The notes: a model not told the origin generated them from the letters alone. Numbered from the stretch's first letter, positions 24,453 through 33,419 are shown. The stretch is DNA of 37,326 nucleotides from JBDNBY01 sp039767595 (GCA_039767595.1 JBDNBY010000105.1:1-37326), one strand, 5' to 3'. Made by a program: numbers and translations.

Positions 24453-25799
24453 ATGGCAGTTGCATTAGTCATTTTAGCGGCCGGCAAAGGCACGCGCATG
24501 AAGTCAGACCTTCCAAAGGTCTTGCACCCGATCGCCCATGCCGCCATGCTGATCCACGCCATAGATGCCGCCCAGAGCCTTAGGCCCGAGCGCACAATCG
24601 TCGTCGCCGGACACGGTGCCGCGCAAGTCGAAGAGGCTGCGCGCGCCCATGATCCCAAGATTGAGATCGTGTTGCAATCCGAGCAATTGGGCACAGGGCA
24701 TGCCGTCGATCAGGCTCGCGCCGCACTCCAAGACTTTGATGGCGATGTGATCGTCCTTTATGGCGACACGCCCTTCATCAGCCCGCGCACATTAGAAAAC
24801 ATCCAAGCCGCCCGCAAAACTGCCGATATCGTCGTTTTGGGATTTGAGGCCCGCGATCCCGCCCGATACGGCCGGCTTATTGTCGATAGTTCCGATAAGT
24901 TAGAGAAAATTGTCGAATACAAAGACGCCTCCGAGGCCGAGCGCGCCATCACGCTGTGCAATAGCGGCGTGGTCGCCGCCGATCGCGCGACATTATTCGA
25001 CCTGCTCAGCGAGGTGGATAACACCAACGCCTCGGGTGAATATTACCTCACAGATGTGCCCGCCCTAGGCCGCGCCAAAGGCCTCATCTCCAAAGTCGTC
25101 CGCTGCGCCGAGGCGGAAACCCTTGGCGTCAATTCGCGCGTCGAACTGGCTCAGGCCGAGGCACTTTATCAACACGCGGCGCGGCAGGCGCTCATGGAAT
25201 CCGGTGTGACGATGATCGATCCGGCGTCTGTCTATCTGGCCTATGACACCCAGATTGGTCAAGACACCATCCTAGAGCCGAACATCGTCTTTGGCCCCAA
25301 AGTACATATTGATGCCGGCGTCACCATTCGTGCGTTTAGCCATTTGGAAAACTGCCGCGTCGCCTCGGGTGTGACGATGGGCCCCTATGCGCGCTTGCGC
25401 CCCGGCGCAGATATCCGGCAAAACGCGCATATCGGAAATTTTGTGGAAATCAAAAAATCCACCATTCACGAGGGCGCCAAAGTCAACCACCTGACCTATA
25501 TCGGCGATGCTACCGTGGGCGCGCGCGCCAATATCGGCGCAGGCACGGTGACCTGTAACTACGACGGTGTGATGAAACATCACACAGAGATTGGCGAAGG
25601 CGCCTTTATCGGATCCTCGACCATGCTAGTTGCGCCCGTACGCGTGGGTGATGAGGCGATGACGGGCAGCGGATCCGTGATCACCCAAGATGTGGATGAC
25701 GGGGATCTGGCCATCGGGCGCGCCAAACAAGTCAATAAAAAAGGCCTTGCGCGGCGGTTGCGCGACATGCTGATCAAACAAAAATCTTTAAAAGGTTAA
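24453..25799 (+). CDS. glmU: Bifunctional UDP-N-acetylglucosamine pyrophosphorylase / glucosamine-1-phosphate N-acetyltransferase
   Basis: A 448-aa cytoplasmic enzyme making UDP-GlcNAc from GlcN-1-P, acetyl-CoA and UTP for peptidoglycan and LPS. The N-terminal nucleotidyltransferase carries LAAGKGTRMKSDLPKVLHP and the GDTPFI metal motif. From about residue 250 a left-handed beta-helix of hexapeptide repeats follows. It includes NFVEIKKSTIHEG and GAGTVTCNYDGVMKHHT, which hold the acetyltransferase residues. GAAAGAGGGG precedes the ATG. glmS begins 6 bases after its stop, so the two consecutive pathway genes form an operon. Confidence 0.97.
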   Translation: MAVALVILAAGKGTRMKSDLPKVLHPIAHAAMLIHAIDAAQSLRPERTIVVAGHGAAQVEEAARAHDPKIEIVLQSEQLGTGHAVDQARAALQDFDGDVIVLYGDTPFISPRTLENIQAARKTADIVVLGFEARDPARYGRLIVDSSDKLEKIVEYKDASEAERAITLCNSGVVAADRATLFDLLSEVDNTNASGEYYLTDVPALGRAKGLISKVVRCAEAETLGVNSRVELAQAEALYQHAARQALMESGVTMIDPASVYLAYDTQIGQDTILEPNIVFGPKVHIDAGVTIRAFSHLENCRVASGVTMGPYARLRPGADIRQNAHIGNFVEIKKSTIHEGAKVNHLTYIGDATVGARANIGAGTVTCNYDGVMKHHTEIGEGAFIGSSTMLVAPVRVGDEAMTGSGSVITQDVDDGDLAIGRAKQVNKKGLARRLRDMLIKQKSLKG

Positions 25800-25805
25800 G
25801 CGATT

Positions 25806-27632
25806 ATGTGCGGTATTATTGGAATTCTATCTGCAAACGAAGCGGCCCCTCAATTGGTCGATGCTCTGCGGCGCTTAGAATATCGCGGCTATGACAGCGC
25901 GGGGATCGCCACAGTACAAAATGGCGCATTGGATCGCCGCCGGGCGGTTGGAAAATTGGTCAATCTGTCGGATGTTCTGGTGCATACTCCGCTGGCCGGC
26001 AAAATCGGCATTGGGCACACACGCTGGGCGACGCATGGCGCCCCGACCGAGAAAAACGCGCACCCCCATCAGGCGGGCCGTGTGGCGGTCGTTCATAATG
26101 GCATCGTCGAAAACTACCAAGAGTTACGCGCTTTTTTGGCCACGCAGGGCATTGGCCATGAAACAGACACCGATACCGAAACCGTCGCCCTCCTAACGCA
26201 ATACCACATGGATCAGGGCATGGCCCATGTCGAGGCCGCGACGGCCACCATCGCCAAATTGCACGGCGCCTATGCGCTGGCCTTTATTTTCGAGGGCGAA
26301 GACGATTTGATGGTCATCACGCGCAAAGGATCGCCGCTGGCCATCGGTCATGGATCTGGCGAGATGTTCGCCGGCTCAGACGCGATCGCGCTGGCCCCGT
26401 TCACCGACCGGATCACCTATCTCGAAGATGGCGACCGCGCCATTTTGACCCGCAGCAGCGTGGCCATTTTCGATGACGAGGGCCACCAAGTCAGCCGTCA
26501 AGAAAAGCGGATCGATATCGATAGCACGATGGTCGATAAATCTGGGCACAAGCATTTCATGTCCAAAGAAATCGCCGAACAGCCCACCGTTGTCGGCGGC
26601 GCATTGCGGAAGTATCTAGCGGATGATCTGCGCTCCGTGGCTTTGCCCGATGGCCTCGAAATTGATTTCACGGCCATCGACCGCTTGACCATCATTGGCT
26701 GCGGCACGGCCTATTATGTTGGATTTGTTGCAAAATATTGGTTTGAACAGCTCGCCGGCCTGCCGGTCGATGTTGATATCGCCTCTGAGTTTCGCTACCG
26801 CGAGCCGCCTTTGTCGCCAAACTCTGCCGCCATTTTTGTCAGCCAATCAGGCGAGACCGCAGATACCCTCGCCGCGCTGGAATATGCCAAGCCGCGCGTT
26901 GCCAAAACCGTCGCGCTCACCAATGTTAGCGAGAGCTCGATCGCACGAGGGGTGGATCACATTTTACCGATCTACGCTGGGGTCGAAGTGGGTGTCGCGT
27001 CCACCAAAGCCTTCACCTGCCAGCTGACCGTGATGGCCACTCTGGCGATCCAAGCTGCCACGCAACGCGGCCACATGAGCGCACAAGACGCAACTGACGC
27101 GATCCAAGCCTTGAACGAATTGCCGGCGATCCTCTCAGCGGCTTTGGGACTTGAGCAAAAAATCGGCACTTTGGCACATGACCTTTCCAAAGCGGAAGAT
27201 GTCCTATTTCTAGGGCGCGGCGCGCTTTATCCGATTGCATTAGAAGGCGCTCTGAAACTCAAAGAGATCAGCTATATCCACGCCGAGGGTTATGCCTCGG
27301 GCGAGTTAAAGCACGGCCCCATCGCCCTCATCGACGAAAAAATGCCAATCATTGTCGTCGCGCCGCGCGATGCCCTCTTTGAAAAGACCATCTCGAATAT
27401 GCAAGAAGTCGTCGCACGCGGCGGCAAAGTTGTTCTGGTCTCCGACAAAGAGGGGATCGCAACCTCTGGCACAGAAGTCTGGCACAGCGTTGAAATGCCA
27501 AGTGTTTTCCCCGCGTGGGCCCCTATTCTCTATGCCATTCCGATGCAATTGATCGCCTACCACACCGCTGTCGCCAAAGGCACGGATGTCGATCAACCGC
27601 GCAATTTGGCCAAATCGGTGACCGTGGAATAA
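25806..27632 (+). CDS. glmS: Glutamine--fructose-6-phosphate aminotransferase (isomerizing)
   Basis: A 608-aa enzyme that makes glucosamine-6-phosphate, the first committed step of amino-sugar synthesis. The N-terminal glutaminase begins MCGIIGILS with the nucleophilic cysteine next to Met, and carries GHTRWATHG and the HNGIVENY loop. Two SIS domains start at about residue 285 and include SQSGETADT and STKAFTCQ. The C-terminus is the family-typical KSVTVE. No ribozyme/riboswitch leader was seen; only 6 bases separate it from glmU. Its TAA overlaps the start of the next gene (TAATG). Confidence 0.97.
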   Translation: MCGIIGILSANEAAPQLVDALRRLEYRGYDSAGIATVQNGALDRRRAVGKLVNLSDVLVHTPLAGKIGIGHTRWATHGAPTEKNAHPHQAGRVAVVHNGIVENYQELRAFLATQGIGHETDTDTETVALLTQYHMDQGMAHVEAATATIAKLHGAYALAFIFEGEDDLMVITRKGSPLAIGHGSGEMFAGSDAIALAPFTDRITYLEDGDRAILTRSSVAIFDDEGHQVSRQEKRIDIDSTMVDKSGHKHFMSKEIAEQPTVVGGALRKYLADDLRSVALPDGLEIDFTAIDRLTIIGCGTAYYVGFVAKYWFEQLAGLPVDVDIASEFRYREPPLSPNSAAIFVSQSGETADTLAALEYAKPRVAKTVALTNVSESSIARGVDHILPIYAGVEVGVASTKAFTCQLTVMATLAIQAATQRGHMSAQDATDAIQALNELPAILSAALGLEQKIGTLAHDLSKAEDVLFLGRGALYPIALEGALKLKEISYIHAEGYASGELKHGPIALIDEKMPIIVVAPRDALFEKTISNMQEVVARGGKVVLVSDKEGIATSGTEVWHSVEMPSVFPAWAPILYAIPMQLIAYHTAVAKGTDVDQPRNLAKSVTVE

Positions 27633-28618
27633 TGTCCCTCTTAATCTGTGTCGCCCTACAGGATGAATTGCCCAACAGGCGCCTGCCGAACGAGCGTATT
27701 TTATACACTGGCGTGGGCAAGGTGAATGCGGCCATGACCCTTGCCGAGGCACTCGCCACACAGCCCCCCAGCCATGTGATCAACTTTGGCACGGCCGGTG
27801 CGCTGCGCAGCGATCTTACGGGGCTTGTCCAAGTGGCTCAGCTACACCAACGCGATATGGATGTGCGCGGTCTGGGCGTACCTTTGGGCCAAACGCCCTT
27901 TGAACAAGAGGGGCCGATCGTGATTGCCCAGAGTGGTGTCAGCTGCGGGACCGGCGACAGCTTTGTGCAAACAACGCCCGAACTTGTCACAGATATCGTT
28001 GATATGGAGGCCTACGCCCTCGCCAAAACCTGCGAGCGGGCGCAGATTCCGTTTACTTGTGTGAAATATATTTCTGATAACGCAAATGATGCCGCCCACA
28101 CGGATTGGCGCGACAACATGACCAAAGGCGCTGACGCATTTTGCACGTGGTTTGAGGCATGGCGCAGCACAGAATTCGCCACCAAGCAGCCCCCCATGAC
28201 TAAGATCCGCCGCTTTCAAGAGGAGGATCGCGCGCAAACCATTGCGCTGTGGCAGCGCTGCGGATTGCTGCGGCCTTGGAATGATCCGGACATGGACATC
28301 ACACGCAAGCTCAGCTGCCAAGCTGAGGGGTTTTTAATCCTCGAACACGAGGGCGCAGTGATCGGTAGCGCAATGTTTGGCTATGATGGGCATCGCGGCA
28401 TGGTCTATTATCTTGCCATTGATCCGCTCCACCAAGGCCGTGGCCATGCACGCGCCCTCATGATGCGGATCGAAGAGCTGGCCATTTCTTGGGGCTGTCC
28501 GAAAATTAATTTATTTGTCCGCTCTGATAATGATCAGGCCACCGGACTTTATAAAAACTTAGGATATGCCGTTGAGACCTCGGCCGCATTCGGCAAACGC
28601 CTTATTCCCGACGATTAG
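27632..28618 (+). CDS. Nucleosidase-GNAT acetyltransferase fusion protein
   Basis: A 328-aa protein from ATG 27632, which overlaps the glmS stop as TAATG. Residues 1-185 resemble short MTA/SAH-type nucleosidases: TGVGKVNAA, NFGTAGAL, CGTGDSF and the active-site region DIVDMEAYALA. Residues 189-328 resemble a GNAT acetyltransferase of the YpeA type, starting MTKIRRFQEED, with the acetyl-CoA loop QGRGHARAL and NKxLGY-like end KNLGYAVE. There is no stop between the parts, and the internal ATG at 28197 has no ribosome-binding site, so the sequence as given encodes a fusion. A sequencing error that removed a stop is the main alternative. Substrates are unknown. Confidence 0.82.
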   Translation: MSLLICVALQDELPNRRLPNERILYTGVGKVNAAMTLAEALATQPPSHVINFGTAGALRSDLTGLVQVAQLHQRDMDVRGLGVPLGQTPFEQEGPIVIAQSGVSCGTGDSFVQTTPELVTDIVDMEAYALAKTCERAQIPFTCVKYISDNANDAAHTDWRDNMTKGADAFCTWFEAWRSTEFATKQPPMTKIRRFQEEDRAQTIALWQRCGLLRPWNDPDMDITRKLSCQAEGFLILEHEGAVIGSAMFGYDGHRGMVYYLAIDPLHQGRGHARALMMRIEELAISWGCPKINLFVRSDNDQATGLYKNLGYAVETSAAFGKRLIPDD

Positions 28619-28643
28619 CCGCTAACCTTGGGCATCGAAGCAC

Positions 28644-29150
28644 TCAGGGCCTGCGCATTGGCCCGCCCTGCCCCAACGCCAAGCGCATGACATCGGGTTG
28701 AGAGCTCTTCACTTGGCGCGTGACAATATGCGTGATGTACCGATCCACTCCGATATCGGCGGCCAACATATCGTCCATCACTTGCTGAAAGGCGGCCAAG
28801 CTTGGCGTGACGACTTTTAGCACATAATCCATCCCGCCCCCTGTGGTCACACAATCGGTGATCTCGGCGCAGGCCATAACGAATTTCTCAAATCTCTCGA
28901 AATCACTCTTACGATGATGAGTTAAGGAGACCGTAACATAGACCTGAGAAATGTCGCAAATTTTATCAAACTCAAGCTGCGCATGATAACCTTTGATATA
29001 CCCCAGTGTGCGCAATCGTTCCAGACGCGCCCAGCACGGGGTGGGCGATAGGTTGACGAGTTCGGCCAGCTTTGTCTTACTCAGACGGCCGTGCGCTTGC
29101 ACTGCGCTCAAAATGCGCACATCTGTTGGATCAAGACCTTGTTTTTTCAT
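28644..29150 (-). CDS. Lrp/AsnC family transcriptional regulator
   Basis: A 168-aa DNA-binding regulator. Residues 1-60 form the AsnC-type helix-turn-helix (DVRILSAVQAHGRLSKTKLA then LSPTPCWARLERL). Residues about 65-150 form the RAM ligand-binding domain with GGGMDYVLKV. The family senses amino acids or related metabolites; the ligand here is unknown. It lies downstream of the DMT transporter on the same strand, 88 bases apart, and may control that exporter (inference). It converges with the nucleosidase-GNAT gene, 25 bases away. Confidence 0.9.
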   Translation of the reverse strand: MKKQGLDPTDVRILSAVQAHGRLSKTKLAELVNLSPTPCWARLERLRTLGYIKGYHAQLEFDKICDISQVYVTVSLTHHRKSDFERFEKFVMACAEITDCVTTGGGMDYVLKVVTPSLAAFQQVMDDMLAADIGVDRYITHIVTRQVKSSQPDVMRLALGQGGPMRRP

Positions 29151-29238
29151 CTTATTTCAACTCAACATTCGACCATAGATGGGGATAAGGGGCGCGCCTC
29201 GCCCCACGACGCCGTATATTATGCACACGCGCCACAGG

Positions 29239-30159
29239 TCACGCTGGCGGCGGCGAACGCCGCGCCACACCGCTGCGCCGCTCGCGTGCGAAAACATAAA
29301 GACCAGAGGCGACGATAATCGCAATCCCCAGCCATGTCAGACGATCGGGGAAATCCGCAAAGAAGAGGTATCCCACTGTCACAGAGCCCGCGATCTCAAG
29401 ATACTGCAGCGGCGCAATCGTGGCCGCCGGCGCCAGTTTCAACGCCACGGATAACATCAGATGCGACACTGTCGCCATGACCCCAACCCCCAGCAAACAC
29501 CACCACGCAAAGGAAGAGGGCCAAACGGCGTCCAACGGCGCAATCCCCGATCCATCAAAGATCCACAAGAGTGGAAAAATCAAACATGATGCCGCCATGG
29601 CCGTATAGGCCTGCAGCGTGATCGCGCTTTGCCCCGCCGACATCGCTCGGGTCAAGAGCATATAACCCGCAAAACACACCGCCGTGCCCAATGGAAAGAG
29701 CGCAATCCACCCTAGCCCTACAAAGCTTGGCTGGATCACAAATAACGCGCCAATAAACCCGATCACGCAGGCCACGATGCGCCGTGGGCCAATCGCCTCG
29801 CCCAAAAAGAAGCCCCCCAAAAGCGTGAGGATAAACGGCTCAACAAAGAAAATCGCCATCGCATTGGCAATCGGCATGTATCGGATCGCCGTAAAAAAGA
29901 AATATGTCGCCAAAAGCAACAAGGCCCCGCGCGCCACATGCCCAAAAACTTCGCGCATACTAGGCCAGTGCAATCCGGCGATCACCGCCACAACAGGCAT
30001 CAATATCAAAACTTGCACTCCAAAGCGCGCTGCGAGGATCTGCGTCACCGGAATGTCATGCGGCGTCAATTTGGCCAAAGCATCCATCACAGGGGCCGTG
30101 ACGCAAAACCCCACCATAAACAAAATGCCCAGAACAGGCCGATCAGCATGCCGCGTCAT
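29239..30159 (-). CDS. DMT superfamily (EamA) transporter
   Basis: A 306-aa integral membrane protein with about ten helices arranged as two EamA repeats (about 10-140 and 150-290). FFVEPFILTLLGGFFLGEAI and LQYLEIAGSVTVGYLFF are typical repeat ends. It probably exports an amino acid or metabolite across the inner membrane; the substrate is unknown. The start is ATG 30159 (MTRHADRPVLG) with GAAAGA upstream; a TTG five codons earlier is an alternative. An Lrp-type regulator lies downstream, a common pairing for amino-acid exporters. Confidence 0.9.
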   Translation of the reverse strand: MTRHADRPVLGILFMVGFCVTAPVMDALAKLTPHDIPVTQILAARFGVQVLILMPVVAVIAGLHWPSMREVFGHVARGALLLLATYFFFTAIRYMPIANAMAIFFVEPFILTLLGGFFLGEAIGPRRIVACVIGFIGALFVIQPSFVGLGWIALFPLGTAVCFAGYMLLTRAMSAGQSAITLQAYTAMAASCLIFPLLWIFDGSGIAPLDAVWPSSFAWWCLLGVGVMATVSHLMLSVALKLAPAATIAPLQYLEIAGSVTVGYLFFADFPDRLTWLGIAIIVASGLYVFARERRSGVARRSPPPA

Positions 30160-30538
30160 CGTCAGATCTTTCAATTAAGAGCGTTGTAACCTGTGATCAA
30201 AGAACACCAATTGCCCTCGCGTAGCACGCCTCTTTACGACATTTAACGGACAAAAGGGGATGCGCCCCCGGCGCCATCCACCGCGTGTTTAAACTGGCGC
30301 AAGACGCTCAAATGACCAGAAAGAAGCGGCCGACCTGACGTCAAATTTCAAAGAGCTAGAGCGCCCCATATCGGCGTGTTTGCAGATCGAACTGAGTATT
30401 GCAGCACGGGATATCAATGGAGGGAAGTGCAAAAAAACGCACCCTCTCACCCAAATGGGTGACGTCAGGGCATTCCAAGGCGAGTATCTTCGCAATGCAA
30501 TTACGCACAAGAATTAAATTGAATTCAGGGAAAACAGT
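30160..30538. other. Intergenic region without a recognisable gene
   Basis: This is the divergent gap between the DMT transporter and the small lipoprotein. I see no convincing ORF. It holds two copies of the palindrome TGACGTCA and a small hairpin, CACCC-AAAT-GGGTG, at 30449-30462. The promoters of both flanking genes should lie here, but no clear -35/-10 pair was found. Confidence 0.5.
30336..30467. repeat. Two copies of the palindrome TGACGTCA
   Basis: Identical 8-base palindromes lie at 30336-30343 and 30460-30467, 124 bases apart. The second overlaps the CACCC/GGGTG inverted repeat and is about 70 bases before the lipoprotein start. They could be operator sites, but chance recurrence is not excluded. 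Confidence 0.35.
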
Positions 30539-30943
30539 ATGAAACTTACATCCATTGCACTCATCGCAACAGCATTCGGAATAACCGCCTGCATGCAAGA
30601 TGCACCACCCGCGTCGACGCAAACCCAGACAGCGGTACAGGCCAACGGCTTTACCCCCATTACCGAAAGAGCAGAATTTGTGTCACTGATCGAGGGCAAA
30701 AAATTCCGCGGCGACGGGAACTGGTGGACAATTTCTGGGGATGGGCAAATGTTCGGAAATTTCAAAAAAGGTTGCTTAGAGGGAACGTGGGAATGGCGCG
30801 ACGGCGCTTGGTGTCGCACATATGAATTGGCCGGAAAAACCAAAGAAGAAAACTGCCAAAACATCGCTGTCAAAGGCAAGCAAGTCATGTTCACCAAAGA
30901 CCGTGCCGAAGGGGCTCAATCTATCGAGACCTTATCCCGATAA
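30539..30943 (+). CDS. Small lipoprotein, unknown function
   Basis: A 134-aa protein with a leader ending in lipobox ITAC (Cys18), then a Thr/Gln/Pro-rich spacer and a compact domain of about 90 aa. The domain has three cysteines (KGCLEG, AWCRTY, ENCQN), the pattern GTWEWRDGAWCRTYEL and a C-terminal VMFTKDRAEG. This resembles small exported Rhodobacterales proteins often labelled, probably wrongly, dihydrodipicolinate reductase (recalled). It has no nucleotide-binding motif, so I do not assign that activity. AGGGA precedes the ATG. It is a single-gene unit between the transporter and dehydrogenase genes. Confidence 0.8.
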   Translation: MKLTSIALIATAFGITACMQDAPPASTQTQTAVQANGFTPITERAEFVSLIEGKKFRGDGNWWTISGDGQMFGNFKKGCLEGTWEWRDGAWCRTYELAGKTKEENCQNIAVKGKQVMFTKDRAEGAQSIETLSR

Positions 30944-31055
30944 TTGGATTTGATATGTGCATGGAACACCGAGATGAAGGTTTCCGTGAACCTGATATGT
31001 CAGACAAAAGGGATGTGCTTCCATTAAGACCCTCCAACTGGTGAGCATTCATCCC

Positions 31056-31085
31056 GCCCTCCGCAACACATAGCTTGCGGAGGGC
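31056..31085. terminator. Hairpin between the lipoprotein and dehydrogenase genes
   Basis: An 11-bp perfect stem, GCCCTCCGCAA and TTGCGGAGGGC, with an 8-base loop, lies 23 bases after the stop of the minus-strand dehydrogenase gene. Neither side has a T-run, so it is a weak or Rho-assisted terminator or an mRNA-stabilising hairpin. It could serve both convergent genes. Confidence 0.55.
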
Positions 31086-31108
31086 AGATCTGTCTCAAAC
31101 AGGCCTGT

Positions 31109-32182
31109 CTAGATATTTTCGCCGCGGATCGCCTCGCACACGGCTTCGGTCACTTCGCGCGTGGTGGCCGTTCCCCCCACATCTGGCGTCACGATGCCAT
31201 CGGCGCACACCTTTTCAACGGCACGCATCAGTCGGGCGGAGGCCTCATGCTCACCAAGATGATCGAGCATTTGACTGGCTGTCCAGAACGTCGCCACGGG
31301 GTTCGCGATGCCTTTTCCTGTGATGTCAAAGGCCGACCCGTGGATCGGCTCGAACATCGACGGAAACCGCTTTTGCGGATCAATATTGGCGGTCGGCGCA
31401 ACGCCAAGCGAGCCCGCCAAAGCCCCCGCCAGATCCGACAAGATATCAGCGTGCAAATTCGTCGCCACAACTGTGTCGATGGATTTTGGGTCTTTGACCA
31501 TGCGGACGGTCATCGCATCGACCAGCATTTTGTCCCATGACACATCGGGGAACTCTTCTGCGACTTCGGCTGCGATTTCGTCCCACATTACCATGCCAAA
31601 GCGTTGTGCATTTGACTTCGTAACAACGGTTAACTTTTTGCGTGGCCGCGACTGCGCCAGCGCAAAGGCATAGCGCATGATGCGCGTCACACCAACGCGG
31701 GTAAAGATGGAGACTTCCGTCCCGACTTCTTCGGGCAGGCCCTTGTGCGCGCGGCCACCATGGCCAGAATATTCCCCTTCTGAATTCTCGCGCACGATCA
31801 CCCAGTCAAGATCACCCACGCCGACATCGCGCAGCGGTGACGAGACGCCCGGAATGATTTTGGTCGGGCGCACATTGGCATATTGGTCAAAACCCTGACA
31901 AATTGGCAGGCGTAGGCCCCACAACGTAATGTGATCCGGCACATCGGCCGCCCCCACGGCGCCAAAATAAATGGCGTCAAACGGTTTGAGCTGCTCAAGC
32001 CCGTCTTCGGGCATCATCACGCCGTTCTTTTTATAATAATCTGACCCCCAATCAAACGTCGTCACGTCGAATTTAATCGTTCCGTCCCGCTTTTCCAAAG
32101 TGGAGAGTACTTCCACACCCGCCTCAATCACTTCGGGACCGATCCCATCGGCGGGAATGGCCGCGATTCTATATGTACGCAT
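31109..32182 (-). CDS. Tartrate / D-malate dehydrogenase-like protein (isocitrate/isopropylmalate dehydrogenase family)
   Basis: A 357-aa NAD-dependent beta-decarboxylating dehydrogenase. Family motifs are IPADGIGPEVI at the N-terminus, ENSEGEYSGHGG, VTKSNAQRFGMVMWDE, the metal-binding LHADILSDLAG and EPIHGSAFDITGKG for NAD binding. The sequence pattern is closest to the tartrate/D-malate dehydrogenase (TtuC/DmlA) branch rather than LeuB, and no leu genes are near. The exact hydroxy acid is uncertain. The start is ATG 32182 (MRTYRIAAIP) with GAGGT eight bases upstream; the longer frame to 32230 crosses the operator. It is divergent from a LysR gene, which probably regulates it. Confidence 0.88.
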   Translation of the reverse strand: MRTYRIAAIPADGIGPEVIEAGVEVLSTLEKRDGTIKFDVTTFDWGSDYYKKNGVMMPEDGLEQLKPFDAIYFGAVGAADVPDHITLWGLRLPICQGFDQYANVRPTKIIPGVSSPLRDVGVGDLDWVIVRENSEGEYSGHGGRAHKGLPEEVGTEVSIFTRVGVTRIMRYAFALAQSRPRKKLTVVTKSNAQRFGMVMWDEIAAEVAEEFPDVSWDKMLVDAMTVRMVKDPKSIDTVVATNLHADILSDLAGALAGSLGVAPTANIDPQKRFPSMFEPIHGSAFDITGKGIANPVATFWTASQMLDHLGEHEASARLMRAVEKVCADGIVTPDVGGTATTREVTEAVCEAIRGENI

Positions 32183-32213
32183 GATATCTACCTCGTGTTC
32201 GCGTGGCCGGCGC

Positions 32214-32229
32214 TGAGCAACATTGCTCA
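32214..32229. promoter_or_regulatory. Inverted-repeat operator between dehydrogenase and LysR genes
   Basis: TGAGCAA and TTGCTCA form perfect 7-base arms around CA. The site lies 32 bases upstream of the dehydrogenase start and about 100 bases from the LysR gene. LysR-type regulators bind dyads in the divergent gap, so this is a good candidate binding site (inference). Confidence 0.55.
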
Positions 32230-32330
32230 ATCGGCACGATTTGTTATGATCTAGAATTCAGTCGCAGCTTGACCATCACGCGGCAACACTACATGGATCA
32301 TATAAATTTTCGCAATAATAGGCCGCCCCC

Positions 32331-33245
32331 ATGGAACTTCGTCAACTTCGCTGTTTGATTGCCGTTGCCGATACGTTGCACTTTGGCAAAGCTGCGCAGC
32401 GGATGGATATGCTGCCTGCATCCTTCGGGCGACACATCAAACTACTCGAAGATCGGCTGGGGAGCCGGCTACTTGTGCGCACAACACGGCACGTATCGCT
32501 GACCGATGCTGGACGCGATTTTGCCGAGGCCGCGCGCGACATTGTCGAGCGCGCCGATCGCTTAGAGGCGGACTTCCGTGAAGGGCAACAAGACCAATTG
32601 CCGACCCTGCGTATCGGCGCTATCGACAGTGCAGCCGCAGGCCTCATGCCACAATTTTTGCCCAAATTTCGGGACGTGTATCCAGATATCGATATTGAAT
32701 TGCTCGAACAAAAGACGTTTCGGTTATTGCCGCGAGCGTTGTCGGGACGGCTAGATGCGGCCATTGTGCGCCCCCCAGAAATGCTCGATCCTCGGCTCAC
32801 TTTCCGCCCTCTGTTTAATGAAACGGCCGTTGTCGCTCTGCCCGAGCGGCACGCGCTCGCCACAAAAACTGAGATCACAGTGGCCGATATGGAAGACGAG
32901 CCGATGATCGTGCCGGACAGACGATCGCGGCCCCACAGTCATGATTTGACGATGAAGCTGTTTTTAGATTCAGGCTACTCCGCAAGGGTGGCTCAAATCG
33001 CAGAAGAAAAGCAAACGATTGTCAGCTTGGTCTCAACCGGCGTCGGCTTGGCGATTGTGCCAAAATGGGCATCGCGCCTCGCCGTGGGCGGCGTGCGGTT
33101 TGTCCCTCTGTCTATCCCCAAGGGGATCGCCCGCGACAAATTGGCCCTATCAGTGGTTTGGCTCAAGGACACGCGCCATCCCACACGCGACGCTTTTTTA
33201 GAGGTGCTCGACGCTAATATTGCGGCATTGTCTCAGACTGCATAA
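32331..33245 (+). CDS. LysR family transcriptional regulator
   Basis: A 304-aa regulator. Residues 1-60 form the winged helix-turn-helix (MELRQLRCLIAVADTLHFGK and the recognition region SFGRHIKLLEDRLGSRLL). Residues about 90-300 form the periplasmic-binding-like effector domain. It lies divergent from the tartrate/malate dehydrogenase-like gene with a 148-base gap and upstream of the TAXI-TRAP genes. Its likely targets are the dehydrogenase, itself, and possibly the transporter; the effector is probably the substrate of that pathway (inference). Confidence 0.92.
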   Translation: MELRQLRCLIAVADTLHFGKAAQRMDMLPASFGRHIKLLEDRLGSRLLVRTTRHVSLTDAGRDFAEAARDIVERADRLEADFREGQQDQLPTLRIGAIDSAAAGLMPQFLPKFRDVYPDIDIELLEQKTFRLLPRALSGRLDAAIVRPPEMLDPRLTFRPLFNETAVVALPERHALATKTEITVADMEDEPMIVPDRRSRPHSHDLTMKLFLDSGYSARVAQIAEEKQTIVSLVSTGVGLAIVPKWASRLAVGGVRFVPLSIPKGIARDKLALSVVWLKDTRHPTRDAFLEVLDANIAALSQTA

Positions 33246-33419
33246 GAATTATTCACATTTTTTGTATATTACAGATCATCACTCTTTGACCTCTTTTTTC
33301 TTGAGTTCTTGAATTTTTTACCTGTACCGTCGTCCACACCGTGCTAATTACACTGGATGCCAATGAACGCAGGGACGTTCTGCGTTATTTTACCACGGCA
33401 CAACAACTTGGAGGACACT

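Noticed and set aside
25800..25805. glmS ribozyme/riboswitch before glmS
   Set aside because: Only six bases separate glmU and glmS, so there is no room for the ribozyme, and it is not expected in this group.
33246..33419. Promoter for the TAXI binding-protein gene
   Set aside because: The region is T-rich with repeated TTCTTGA, but no -35/-10 pair with acceptable spacing was convincing enough to list.
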